This document shows, piece by piece, positions 27,251-35,099 of a stretch of DNA of 64,000 nucleotides (positions are counted from its first letter, which is position 1; each line of letters starts with the position of its first letter). Below the pieces are notes generated by a model. It did no database searches. It was not told the origin of the DNA and saw nothing but the letters and a program-made list of their open reading frames with translations. The position numbers were made by a program, and so were the translations under genes. Source of the DNA: DASWLF01 sp963768765 (GTDB taxonomy: Bacteria > Desulfobacterota > Desulfobaccia > Desulfobaccales > 0-14-0-80-60-11); NCBI GenBank assembly GCA_963768765.1, contig CAVYJK010000027.1, positions 62,001-126,000 of the forward strand, given 5' to 3'.

Positions 27251-27631
27251 CCGTAAGGCGGGAAAGCGAAGCGCATCCCGCCTTTTGCATTGAAAGTCTC
27301 TCGCCTCCGGGAATTTGTGCTGCAAAGCGTGCCTTGATATCATGTCATCCGGTGGAAAAATCCGCGTCCCCGGAAGGCAACGTCCAGATACAATGAAGGG
27401 GAGCGGGCAAGATAGCGATGGCCTCCACCGTGAAGGCCGGCGTTAGCGGGCCGCCATGAATGACGCACGTATATTGTCAATGGGTCCGGTCAAGAGTTTC
27501 CGGCGGCGTTCCAGGAGCGCAACCGTGAAAAAAACGTGCCTCCTGGAACAAAGGCGCGCATGTATTGCGGCATGATTTTAGTTTAACTCAATTGCTCAAG
27601 GCGGGATGCGCTTCGCTTTCCCGCCCTACGG
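27251..27631. repeat. 381-bp element with 32-bp terminal inverted repeats
   Basis: The left end (27251-27282, beginning CCGTAAGGCGGGAAAGCGAA) is repeated in inverse at 27600-27631 with one mismatch. The interior contains no open frame of note. The inner sequence around 27340-27590 has several short palindromes (GTTCCAGGAGCGC...GCCTCCTGGAAC). It fills the convergent gap between the Rho-N gene and nuoN, and could be a non-autonomous mobile element. Confidence 0.6.
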
Positions 27632-27637
27632 CTATCT

Positions 27638-27671
27638 AAAAAAAAGCAGGGCCATGGGCCCTGCTTTTTTT
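27638..27671. terminator. Bidirectional terminator at the end of the nuo operon
   Basis: A run of A, the 8-bp stem GCAGGGCC/GGCCCTGC with loop ATG, and a run of T. It lies 21 bases beyond the nuoN stop and works in either direction. Confidence 0.9.
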
Positions 27672-27691
27672 GAATCAATCCGAGGTGGTTT

Positions 27692-29153
27692 TTACAGGCC
27701 CGGGAAGATCTTGGTGGCGTTCACCGCCAGGTCGTAGAGGAAGCCGGGGAAGATGCCGAACCAGAGGACCCCGAAGGCGGTGACGGCCACTACCGCGGTC
27801 TGGGCCGGGGTGAAGGTCACCGGGCCCAGGTCCGCCTCCGCCGGCCTCATGTACATGAGCACGGTGATGCGGAGATAGTAGAACACCGAGATCAGGGAGT
27901 TCATGACCCCCAGGATGGCCAGCCAGATGTAGCCCGCCTTCACCGCGGCGGAGAAGATGTAGAATTTCCCCACGAACCCCATGGTGGGCGGGATGCCCGC
28001 CAGGGCGAACATGAACAGCGCCATGGAGGCGGCCAGGGCCGGGTGCTGGAAGCCCAGGCCGGAGTAATCGTAGATGTTGAGGTAGCTGTCCTTTTTGCGT
28101 CCCACCAGGATCACCACCCCGAAGGCCCCCAGGTTCATCAAAGTGTAGGCCAGCAGGTAGTAGAGCAGGCTCACGGCGCCCAACTGGTTGGCGGCCACCA
28201 GGGCCACCAGCAGGTAGCCGGCGTGGGCGATGGAGGAGTAGGCCAGCATGCGCTTGATGTTGGTCTGGGCGATGGCGGTGACGTTCCCCACCGTCATGGT
28301 GGCGACGGCCAGGACCCACAGCAGCATGTTCCAGTCCATCTTCATGGCCAGGAAGACCAGGAAGAAGACCCGGGCAAAGGCGGCGAAGGCCGCGGCCTTC
28401 ACCCCCACGGCCATGAAGGCGGTGACGGAAGTGGGGGCCCCTTCGTAGACGTCCGGGGTCCACATGTGGAAGGGGACGCTCGCCACTTTGAAGCCGAAAC
28501 CCACCACCAGCAGGGCGATGGACAGCAGAATCAGGGGCTGCAGGGCGGAGCCGGAGGCCAACTTGCCGGCCAGATCACCCAGGTACAGGGTGCCCCCGGC
28601 GGCGCCGTACAGCATGGCCATGCCGAAGAGCAGGAAGGCGCTGGCGAAGGAGCCCAGGATGAGGTATTTCAAAGAAGCTTCGTTGGAGCGGGCGTCTTCC
28701 CGGAAGAGCCCCGCCAGGACATAGACCGCAATGGACATGATCTCCAGGCCCAGGAAGATCATGATGAAATGCGCCCCCGCGGCCATGAGCATCATGCCCA
28801 CGGTGGCGAAGAGCAGCAAGGCGTAGTACTCGCCCAGGTCCTTGCCGTAGTCCTCCAGGTAGTGGCGGCTCAGAAAGCACCGTCAGGGCGGTGCCCAGGA
28901 TGAAGATGAGATAGAAGAAGAAGGTGAAGTTGTCCAGATAGATCATCCGGGCGAAATCGGTGCCGGTCCGGCCCCACAGGCCGATGGCCTGAAACGCCGC
29001 CAGCGCCAGGCCCGCCAGGCTGAGGTACGGGAAGTAACCTTTGCGCCCCTTGGGGGTGAGGGCATCCAGCAACAGGATAAGGATGGCGGTTACCGTCAGG
29101 GTGAGGGCCGGCCCGATGCTGCTCAGTTGGAAGCTGGGGATGGTGAGAGTCAT
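27692..29153 (-). CDS. nuoN: NADH-quinone oxidoreductase subunit N (one-base frameshift)
   Basis: Antiporter-like membrane subunit of complex I. The N-terminal ~94 residues (TLTIPSFQLSSIGPALTLTV ... LTVLS) are in one frame. One extra base near 28871 shifts SRHYLEDYGKDLGEYYALLL and the rest to the next. Conserved parts are FHMWTPDVYEGAPTSVTAFM with the channel lysine region VGVKAAAFAA, and TNIKRMLAYSSIAHAGYLL. The joined length of about 486 residues is normal. It overlaps nuoM by 4 bases and is the last gene of the operon. Confidence 0.94.
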
Positions 29154-30685
29154 GGCGCCTCCCCCTTAAAGACTTGAGATAGGCTGACCTTGGTCTCTTT
29201 GGCCTTTTCCATCATGGCCAGGAAGTTTTCCGTGGTGGCCTGGGTCTTACTCAAAAAGGTGCCGGGATAGACCCCGATCCAGACGATGAACAGGATGAGC
29301 GGCGCAAAGATGGCGATCTCCCGCCAGGAGAGGTCCTTTAACTTTTTGTTTTCTTCGTGAGTCACTTCCCCGAACATCACCCGCTGGAACATCCATAGCA
29401 TGTAGCAGGCCGCGAAGATGACCCCGGTGGCGGCCAGGGTGGCGTAAACGATGTTGGTCTTGAAGGTGCCCAGGAGGATGAGAAATTCGCCCACGAAGCC
29501 GTTCAGGCCGGGAAGCCCGATGGAGGACAGCGACACGATCATGAAGATGGCGGCAAAGACGGGCATGGGGGTGGAAAGCCCGCCGAAGTCGGCGATCATC
29601 CGGGTGTGGCGCCGTTCGTAGATCATGCCCACGATCAAGAACAGGGCCCCGGTGGAGAGCCCGTGGTTGATCATCTGGATGATGCCGCCCTGGACCCCGG
29701 GCATGGTGAAGGTGAAGAGCCCCAGCATGACGAAGCCCAGGTGGCTGACGGACGAGAAGGCGATGAGGCGCTTCAGGTCCTTCTGCATCATGGAGACCAG
29801 GGCCCCGTAAACGATGCCGATGATGGCCAAGATGGAAAACAGGGGCACGAAGAAGTGGGCCGCCTGGGGAAAGAGCGGCATGTTGAAGCGCAGGAAGCCG
29901 TAAGTCCCCATCTTCAGGAGCACCGCGGCCAGGATGACGGAACCCACGGTGGGGGCCTCCGTGTGGGCGTCCGGCAGCCAGGTGTGGAAGGGGAACATCG
30001 GAACCTTGATGGCGAAGGCCAGCCCAAAGGCCAGGAACATCCAGAACTGCATATGGAAGGGGATGGCCAGGCCGTACATCTTCAGGAGATCAAAGGTATA
30101 GGTGCCGGTGGTGGCGCCGTAGTGGAAGTAGAGGACCAAAATGGCCACCAGCATCAGCAGCGAGCCGAACATGGTGAAGAGGAAGAACTTGATGGCCGCA
30201 TAGACCCGGCGGGCCGGGTTGCCCCAGACCCCGATGAGGAGGTACATGGGGATGAGCATCACTTCCCAGAAGACGTAGAAGAGGAAAAGGTCCAGGGCCG
30301 CAAAGACGCCCAGCATGCCGCTCATCAGGGCCAGCAGGCAGATCATGAACTCCTTGACCCGGTGCTGGATGTCCTCCCAGGTGGCCAGGACGCAGAGGGG
30401 GGTCAGGAAGGTGGTGAGCAGGATGAGCAAGAGGGAGAAGCCGTCCACCCCCACGTAGTAGCTGATGCCGTAGGTGGGCAGCCAGTCGTGGCGCTCCACG
30501 AACTGCATGGCCGCGCTCTGGCTGTTGAAGTTAAACCACAGCGGCAGGGAGAAGAGGAATTCCGCCAGGGCCACGGCCAGGGTGGCGATCTTGAGGCCCT
30601 TCTTGCTTTCCTTGTTCAGGAACAGCAGGAAGACGATCCCCACCAGGGGGAAGAAGATCAGGATGGAGAGGATTGGTAGTTGCAT
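29150..30685 (-). CDS. nuoM: NADH-quinone oxidoreductase subunit M
   Basis: Antiporter-like proton-pumping subunit with about 14 membrane helices. The key glutamate lies in YVFWEVMLIPMYLLIG. FGLAFAIKVPMFPFHTWLPD and DLKRLIAFSSVSHLGFVML are the conserved channel segments. At 511 residues it is full length and uninterrupted, unlike its neighbours nuoN and nuoL. It overlaps nuoN (ATGA) and follows nuoL after 10 bases. Confidence 0.97.
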   Translation of the reverse strand: MQLPILSILIFFPLVGIVFLLFLNKESKKGLKIATLAVALAEFLFSLPLWFNFNSQSAAMQFVERHDWLPTYGISYYVGVDGFSLLLILLTTFLTPLCVLATWEDIQHRVKEFMICLLALMSGMLGVFAALDLFLFYVFWEVMLIPMYLLIGVWGNPARRVYAAIKFFLFTMFGSLLMLVAILVLYFHYGATTGTYTFDLLKMYGLAIPFHMQFWMFLAFGLAFAIKVPMFPFHTWLPDAHTEAPTVGSVILAAVLLKMGTYGFLRFNMPLFPQAAHFFVPLFSILAIIGIVYGALVSMMQKDLKRLIAFSSVSHLGFVMLGLFTFTMPGVQGGIIQMINHGLSTGALFLIVGMIYERRHTRMIADFGGLSTPMPVFAAIFMIVSLSSIGLPGLNGFVGEFLILLGTFKTNIVYATLAATGVIFAACYMLWMFQRVMFGEVTHEENKKLKDLSWREIAIFAPLILFIVWIGVYPGTFLSKTQATTENFLAMMEKAKETKVSLSQVFKGEAP

Positions 30686-30695
30686 TGAGCCCCCC

Positions 30696-32597
30696 CTAAC
30701 GCCCTATGAGATAGCCGGCTATGAGCACCACCCCCAGGAGGATGGCCAGAGCATAGTTTTGCACGAAGCCGGTTTCCAGTTTCCGGATATGGCCGCTCAG
30801 CCAGGCGATGGTGCCGGCGCTGCCGTTCACCGCGCCGTCCACCACTTTCTCATCCACCCCGTGCCACAGGAAGTCGGAGCCCTGCTTGATGGGCTCCACC
30901 ACCGTGGCGTCGTAGATCTCGTCCACGTAGTACTTGTGGTAGACCAGGTCGTAGACGGTGGGGATCTTTTCGGTCACCACTGCGGGCAGCTCCGGCTGCT
31001 TGATGTAGAACTTGTACGCCGTGTAGATGCCCACCGCGGCCACCGCCATGGAAAAGATCATCATGGTGATTTCAAAGGCGGCGGAAGCATGCACCTCGTG
31101 GACCATGGGGGTGATGGACGGAGCCAGGAACTCCTTGAACTTGTTGGCCCCTTTGATGATGGGGAAGCCCACGAAGCCGCCCACCACCGAGAGCGCCGCC
31201 AGGGTCATGAGGGGCACGGTCATCAGGGGCGGCGACTCATGGGGATGGACATGGTGAGGTCCACCCGGGATTTGCCCAGGAAGGTCAGGAACACCGCCCG
31301 GAACATGTAGAACGCGGTGATGAAGGCCGCCACGGTGGCGATGCCCCAGAAGAGGTAGTGGCCGCTCACCAGGGAGTGGAACAGGATCTCGTCCTTGCTG
31401 AAGAAGCCGGCAAAGGGAAAGATGCCGGCAATGGCCAGGGTGGCCAACAGAAAGGTCCAGTAGGTGATGGGCAGGTACTTCTTGAGGGCGCCCATCTTGC
31501 GCATGTCCTGTTCGCCGTGCAAGCCGTGGATGACGGAGCCGGACCCCAGGAAGAGGAGAGCCTTGAAAAAGGCGTGGGTCATGAGGTGGAAGATGCCGGA
31601 GGTAAAGGCCCCCACGCCACAGGCCAGGAACATATACCCCAGTTGGCTCACGGTGGAGTAGGCCAGGACCCGTTTGATGTCATATTGGGCCATGCCGATG
31701 GTGGCGGCGAAGATGGCGGTGAGCGCCCCCACCCCGGCCACCACGCCCAAGGAGACGGGCGCCAGCACGTACAGGGTGCTGCAGCGGGCCACCATATAGA
31801 CGCCGGCGGTGACCATGGTGGCCGCGTGGATCAAGGCGGACACCGGCGTGGGACCTTCCATGGCGTCGGGCAGCCAGGTGTACAGCGGCAGTTGGGCCGA
31901 TTTGCCGGTGGCCCCCACGAAGAGGCAACAGGGTGATGGCGGTGATGATGCCGGAGCCCACCGGATAGTTGGCGGCGGCCTGGGCGAAGACCTCCCGGAA
32001 ATTGATGGTGTTGAAGGTCCAGAAGATGAAGAAGATGCCCAGGAGGAAGCCGAAGTCGCCGATGCGGTTGACCACAAAGGCCTTCTTGGCCGCGTCCGAA
32101 GCCGACTTTTTCTCGTACCAGTAGCCGATGAGCAGATAGGAGCAGAGCCCCACCCCTTCCCAGCCCACGAACATCAGGAGGAAGTTGTTGGCAAAGACCA
32201 GGAGGAGCATGGCAAACACGAAGAGGTTCAGGTAGGAGAAGTACCGGTAAAACCCCGGCTCATCGTACATGTAGCTGATGGAGTAGATGTGGATGAGGGT
32301 GCTCACCCCGGAGACCACCAGCAGCATGATGAGGGACAGGGGATCCACCAGAAAGGCGGCTTCCGCCTTGAAGGTGCCGGAGGAGATCCAGGTGAAGACC
32401 ACCTTCTCCACCGGCCGGGCGTCCACCGGCAGTGAGAGGTATTGCCAGAAGATACTGACGGTGACCAGGAAACTCAGGCCCACGGCCAGGGAGCCGATGG
32501 TCCCCACCACCCCTTTGGGCAGGCTTTTGCCCAACAGGCCGTTGACCAAAAAGCCGAGGAAGGGGAACAGGGGAATCAGCCAGACATAATCCATCAT
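30696..32597 (-). CDS. nuoL: NADH-quinone oxidoreductase subunit L (two frameshifts)
   Basis: Most distal antiporter-like subunit, with the long lateral helix that runs along the membrane arm. Three overlapping frames carry the protein: MMDYVWLIPLFPFLGFLVNG to TAITLL; then FVGATGKSAQLPLYTWLPDA, SALIHAATMVTAGVYMVAR and IKRVLAYSTVSQLGYMFLAC; then ESPPLMTVPLMTLAALSVVG and the lateral-helix/C-terminal part. An extra base near 31925 and a compensating one-base loss near 31250 explain the breaks. The joined length of about 634 residues is normal. The second break falls in HHVHPHESPP, where other NuoL proteins have a similar histidine-rich loop. Confidence 0.93.
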
Positions 32598-32607
32598 GGG
32601 GTTCGCC

Positions 32608-32913
32608 TCACCACTTGAGGATATTGAGATCGTCCACGTACACGGTGGCCCGGTTGCGGAAGATGGCCACGACCAGGGCCAGCCCCACGGCCACCTCCGC
32701 GGCGGCTACGGTCAGGACAAAGAAGACGAACATCTGGCCGTCCACCGCCTTGAAATAGTCGGCAAAGCCGATGAAGGCCAGGTTGACGGCATTCAGCATC
32801 ATTTCGATGCACATCAGGACGACCAGGACGTTGCGCCGGATGATGACCCCGATCGCCCCCAGGGCGAACAGGGTGATGCTCAGGGCCAGATAGTAAGACA
32901 AGGGCACTTCCAT
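32608..32913 (-). CDS. nuoK: NADH-quinone oxidoreductase subunit K
   Basis: Small three-helix membrane subunit (MrpC-like) of about 101 residues. LSYYLALSITLFALGAIGVI, NVLVVLMCIEMMLNAVNLAF with the conserved glutamate of the proton path, and FFVLTVAAAEVAVGLALVVA identify it. The start MEVPLSYYLA at 32913 matches the family; the frame opens 13 codons further upstream. It ends 10 bases before nuoL. Confidence 0.96.
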   Translation of the reverse strand: MEVPLSYYLALSITLFALGAIGVIIRRNVLVVLMCIEMMLNAVNLAFIGFADYFKAVDGQMFVFFVLTVAAAEVAVGLALVVAIFRNRATVYVDDLNILKW

Positions 32914-32961
32914 TAGAACTTCCCCCCAATTCATGACCGATGAATTGGCCATCTGGGCACA

Positions 32962-33090
32962 CTAAAATCCCCCCTGACCCCCCTTTAAGAAAGGGGGAAA
33001 ATGACAATTTCTGAAGTTCCCTCGTAGGCGGTCGAACGCTCCGGGCGGTTGCAAGTCCCCCTTTGCAAAGGGGGATTTAGGGGGATTATT
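32962..33090. repeat. AGGGGGATTTAGGGGGATT repeat between nuoJ and nuoK
   Basis: AAATCCCCCCTGACCCCCCT and AAAGGGGGATTTAGGGGGAT in opposite orientation around a unique centre. It splits nuoJ from nuoK inside the operon by about 200 bases. Same family as 8965-9070, 19322-19435 and 39500-39590. Confidence 0.8.
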
Positions 33091-33118
33091 AAACTTCTCT
33101 TCACTAGAAATGCCTCAC

Positions 33119-33617
33119 TCACTTCAGCTTGCTTTTGGCCAGCACCACCGCGCCGACGATGGCCACCAGGAGCAGCACCGAGGTGACTTCGAAGGGCAGC
33201 AGGTAATCGGTGAAAGAGGCTCATGGCAATGGATTCGGTGTTGCCCAGGCCCGGGGCCATTTCCTTGGCCGGGGGCAGCTTGGCCAGGGTGAACCCGTAC
33301 ATCAGGATCAGGGCGGTGAAGGCCGCCAGGATTATGCCCCCCAGCTTTTGGCCGATGTACGGGAACTTAGGCGCGGCCTCGGGCTGGCGCAGGTTCAGGA
33401 GCATGATGACGAACAGGAACAGCACCATGATGGCCCCGGCATAGACGATCACCTGGATGGCGGCGATGAACTCGGCGTGGGCCAGCAGGTAGATGCCCGC
33501 CACGGCAAAGAAATTGACGATGAGCCACAGGGCGCTCCGCAGCGGGTGGATCTGAAAGACCACCAGGACTCCGGAGATCAGGGCTATTGCTCCCAGGATG
33601 AAAAAGAGGATCTGCAT
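33119..33617 (-). CDS. nuoJ: NADH-quinone oxidoreductase subunit J (one-base frameshift)
   Basis: Five-helix membrane subunit near the Q-module interface. MQILFFILGAIALISGVLVV, LRSALWLIVNFFAVAGIYLL and QVIVYAGAIMVLFLFVIMLL (with its pi-bulge helix) are conserved. Near 33214 one extra T in a CTTT run moves the C-terminal FTDYLLPFEVTSVLLLVAIV to the next frame, ending at 33119 with KSKLK. The joined length of about 166 residues is normal. ATG 33617 follows GGAGGGATG-like sequence after nuoI. Confidence 0.93.
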
Positions 33618-33628
33618 CCCTCCTCCTA

Positions 33629-34060
33629 TCACAGCCAATCCTTCAGCCGCAGTTGCGAAGCTTTCTGGGTGGCCCGTTCGATATCCAGGATGAGCACGCT
33701 TTTCTCGTACTGGGCCAGCTCATACAGGTTGTTCAGCTTGATGGCCCCCTTGGGGCAGGCCTCCTGGCACAGGCCGCAGAAGATGCAGCGCTGCAGGTCG
33801 ATGGTGAACTCCACCGGGTACTTCTCGTGCTCGGGGCCTTCGGCGGCCACGATGCCCCGGATGGCGTTGGAGGGGCAGACCACCATGCACAGGGTGCAGG
33901 CGACGCAGCGCCGCCGGCCGTCGGGGTCCACGGTGAGCTCCGGATGGCCCCGCCAGCGGGGGGCCATCTCCTTCCTCTCTTCGGGATACTGCAGGGTGAT
34001 GGGTTTGGTGAACACCATCTTAAGGGTAGTGGCCAAACCTTTAATTAAAGGGATGATCAT
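33629..34060 (-). CDS. nuoI: NADH-quinone oxidoreductase subunit I
   Basis: Ferredoxin-like subunit carrying clusters N6a and N6b on the path to quinone. Two 4Fe-4S motifs are intact: CVACTLCMVVCPSNAI and CIFCGLCQEACPKGAI. An amphipathic N-terminus (MIIPLIKGLATTLKMVF) and ITLQYPEERKEMAPRWRG are typical. At 143 residues it is normal. It lies 3 bases from nuoH and is uninterrupted. Confidence 0.97.
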   Translation of the reverse strand: MIIPLIKGLATTLKMVFTKPITLQYPEERKEMAPRWRGHPELTVDPDGRRRCVACTLCMVVCPSNAIRGIVAAEGPEHEKYPVEFTIDLQRCIFCGLCQEACPKGAIKLNNLYELAQYEKSVLILDIERATQKASQLRLKDWL

Positions 34061-34063
34061 AGG

Positions 34064-35095
34064 TTAACCCTTGATAAGTAAGATTAAGGCCCCGGTGAAC
34101 AGGATGTTCGCCAGAGACAAGGGCAAGAGCACCTTCCAGCCCAGCTGCATGAGCTGGTCGAAGCGGAAGCGGGGAAAGGTGCCGCGCACCCAGATGAAGA
34201 AGAAGACCAGGGCGAAGGTCTTGGCCATAAACCAGATGATGGGTGGCAGAAAGGGTCCCTGCCAGCCGCCCAGGAACAAGGTGGTGGCCAGGGCCGAAGC
34301 CACGATGATGTGGGTATATTCTCCCATCATGAACAGGGCCCACTTCATGGAGCTGTATTCCGTCTGGTAGCCGGCCACCAGCTCGTTTTCGCACTCGATG
34401 AGGTCGAAGGGGGTGCGGCCGCACTCGGCGAAGGCCGCGGTCATAAAGATGATGAACCCCAGGGGCTGATAGACGATGAAGGGCATGGTCTTCTGGGCTT
34501 CCACGATCTTGACGGTGCTCAAGGACCCGGCCAGCATCAGCACCCCGATGACGGAGAGCCCCAGGGCCAGCTCGTAGCTGATCATCTGGGCGCTGAGGCG
34601 CAGACCGCCCAGCAGGGAGTACTTGTTGTTGGAGGCCCAGCCCCCCAGGACCGCGCCGTACACCGCCAGGGAGGAGACCGCAAAGATGTAGAGGAGCCCG
34701 ATGTTGGTGTCGGCGATGACCCCCTGGTTCAGGGCGGCGACGGATAGATCGATCTTGTGGCCGTAGAAGCTGATTTCTGCGGGCAAAATCGTGCCGGCGA
34801 AGGGGATGACCGCAAAGGGCAGAAAGGCGCAGACCGCGGTGAGGATGGGCGCCAGGGTGAACAGCACCTTGTTGGCTCCCGGAGGCGTGAAATCCTCCTT
34901 GAACATCAACTTGATGAGGTCCGCCAGGGGCTGCAACAAACCCCAGGGGCCCACCCGGTTGGGGCCGTAGCGCAGCTGGATGAAACCCAGGACCTTGCGC
35001 TCCAGGAGCACCGTATAGGCCACGATCGTGAGCAAGACCCCCATAACTACGGCGATCTTGGCGACGATGATAATTATCAACAGGGGCAGATTCAT
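34064..35095 (-). CDS. nuoH: NADH-quinone oxidoreductase subunit H
   Basis: Eight-helix subunit forming the quinone access chamber with NuoB and NuoD. LLERKVLGFIQLRYGPNRVG, GLLQPLADLIKLMFKEDF, SNNKYSLLGGLRLSAQMISY, ERTPFDLIE-type RTPFDLIECENELVAGYQTE and FFFIWVRGTFPRFRFDQLM are the conserved loops. At 343 residues it is full length. It is 4 bases after nuoG. Confidence 0.97.
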   Translation of the reverse strand: MNLPLLIIIIVAKIAVVMGVLLTIVAYTVLLERKVLGFIQLRYGPNRVGPWGLLQPLADLIKLMFKEDFTPPGANKVLFTLAPILTAVCAFLPFAVIPFAGTILPAEISFYGHKIDLSVAALNQGVIADTNIGLLYIFAVSSLAVYGAVLGGWASNNKYSLLGGLRLSAQMISYELALGLSVIGVLMLAGSLSTVKIVEAQKTMPFIVYQPLGFIIFMTAAFAECGRTPFDLIECENELVAGYQTEYSSMKWALFMMGEYTHIIVASALATTLFLGGWQGPFLPPIIWFMAKTFALVFFFIWVRGTFPRFRFDQLMQLGWKVLLPLSLANILFTGALILLIKG

Positions 35096-35099
35096 CTTC

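Noticed and set aside
29606..30679. 357-codon open frame antisense to nuoM
   Set aside because: Composition-driven shadow (His/Glu/Gln rich) of an intact nuoM.
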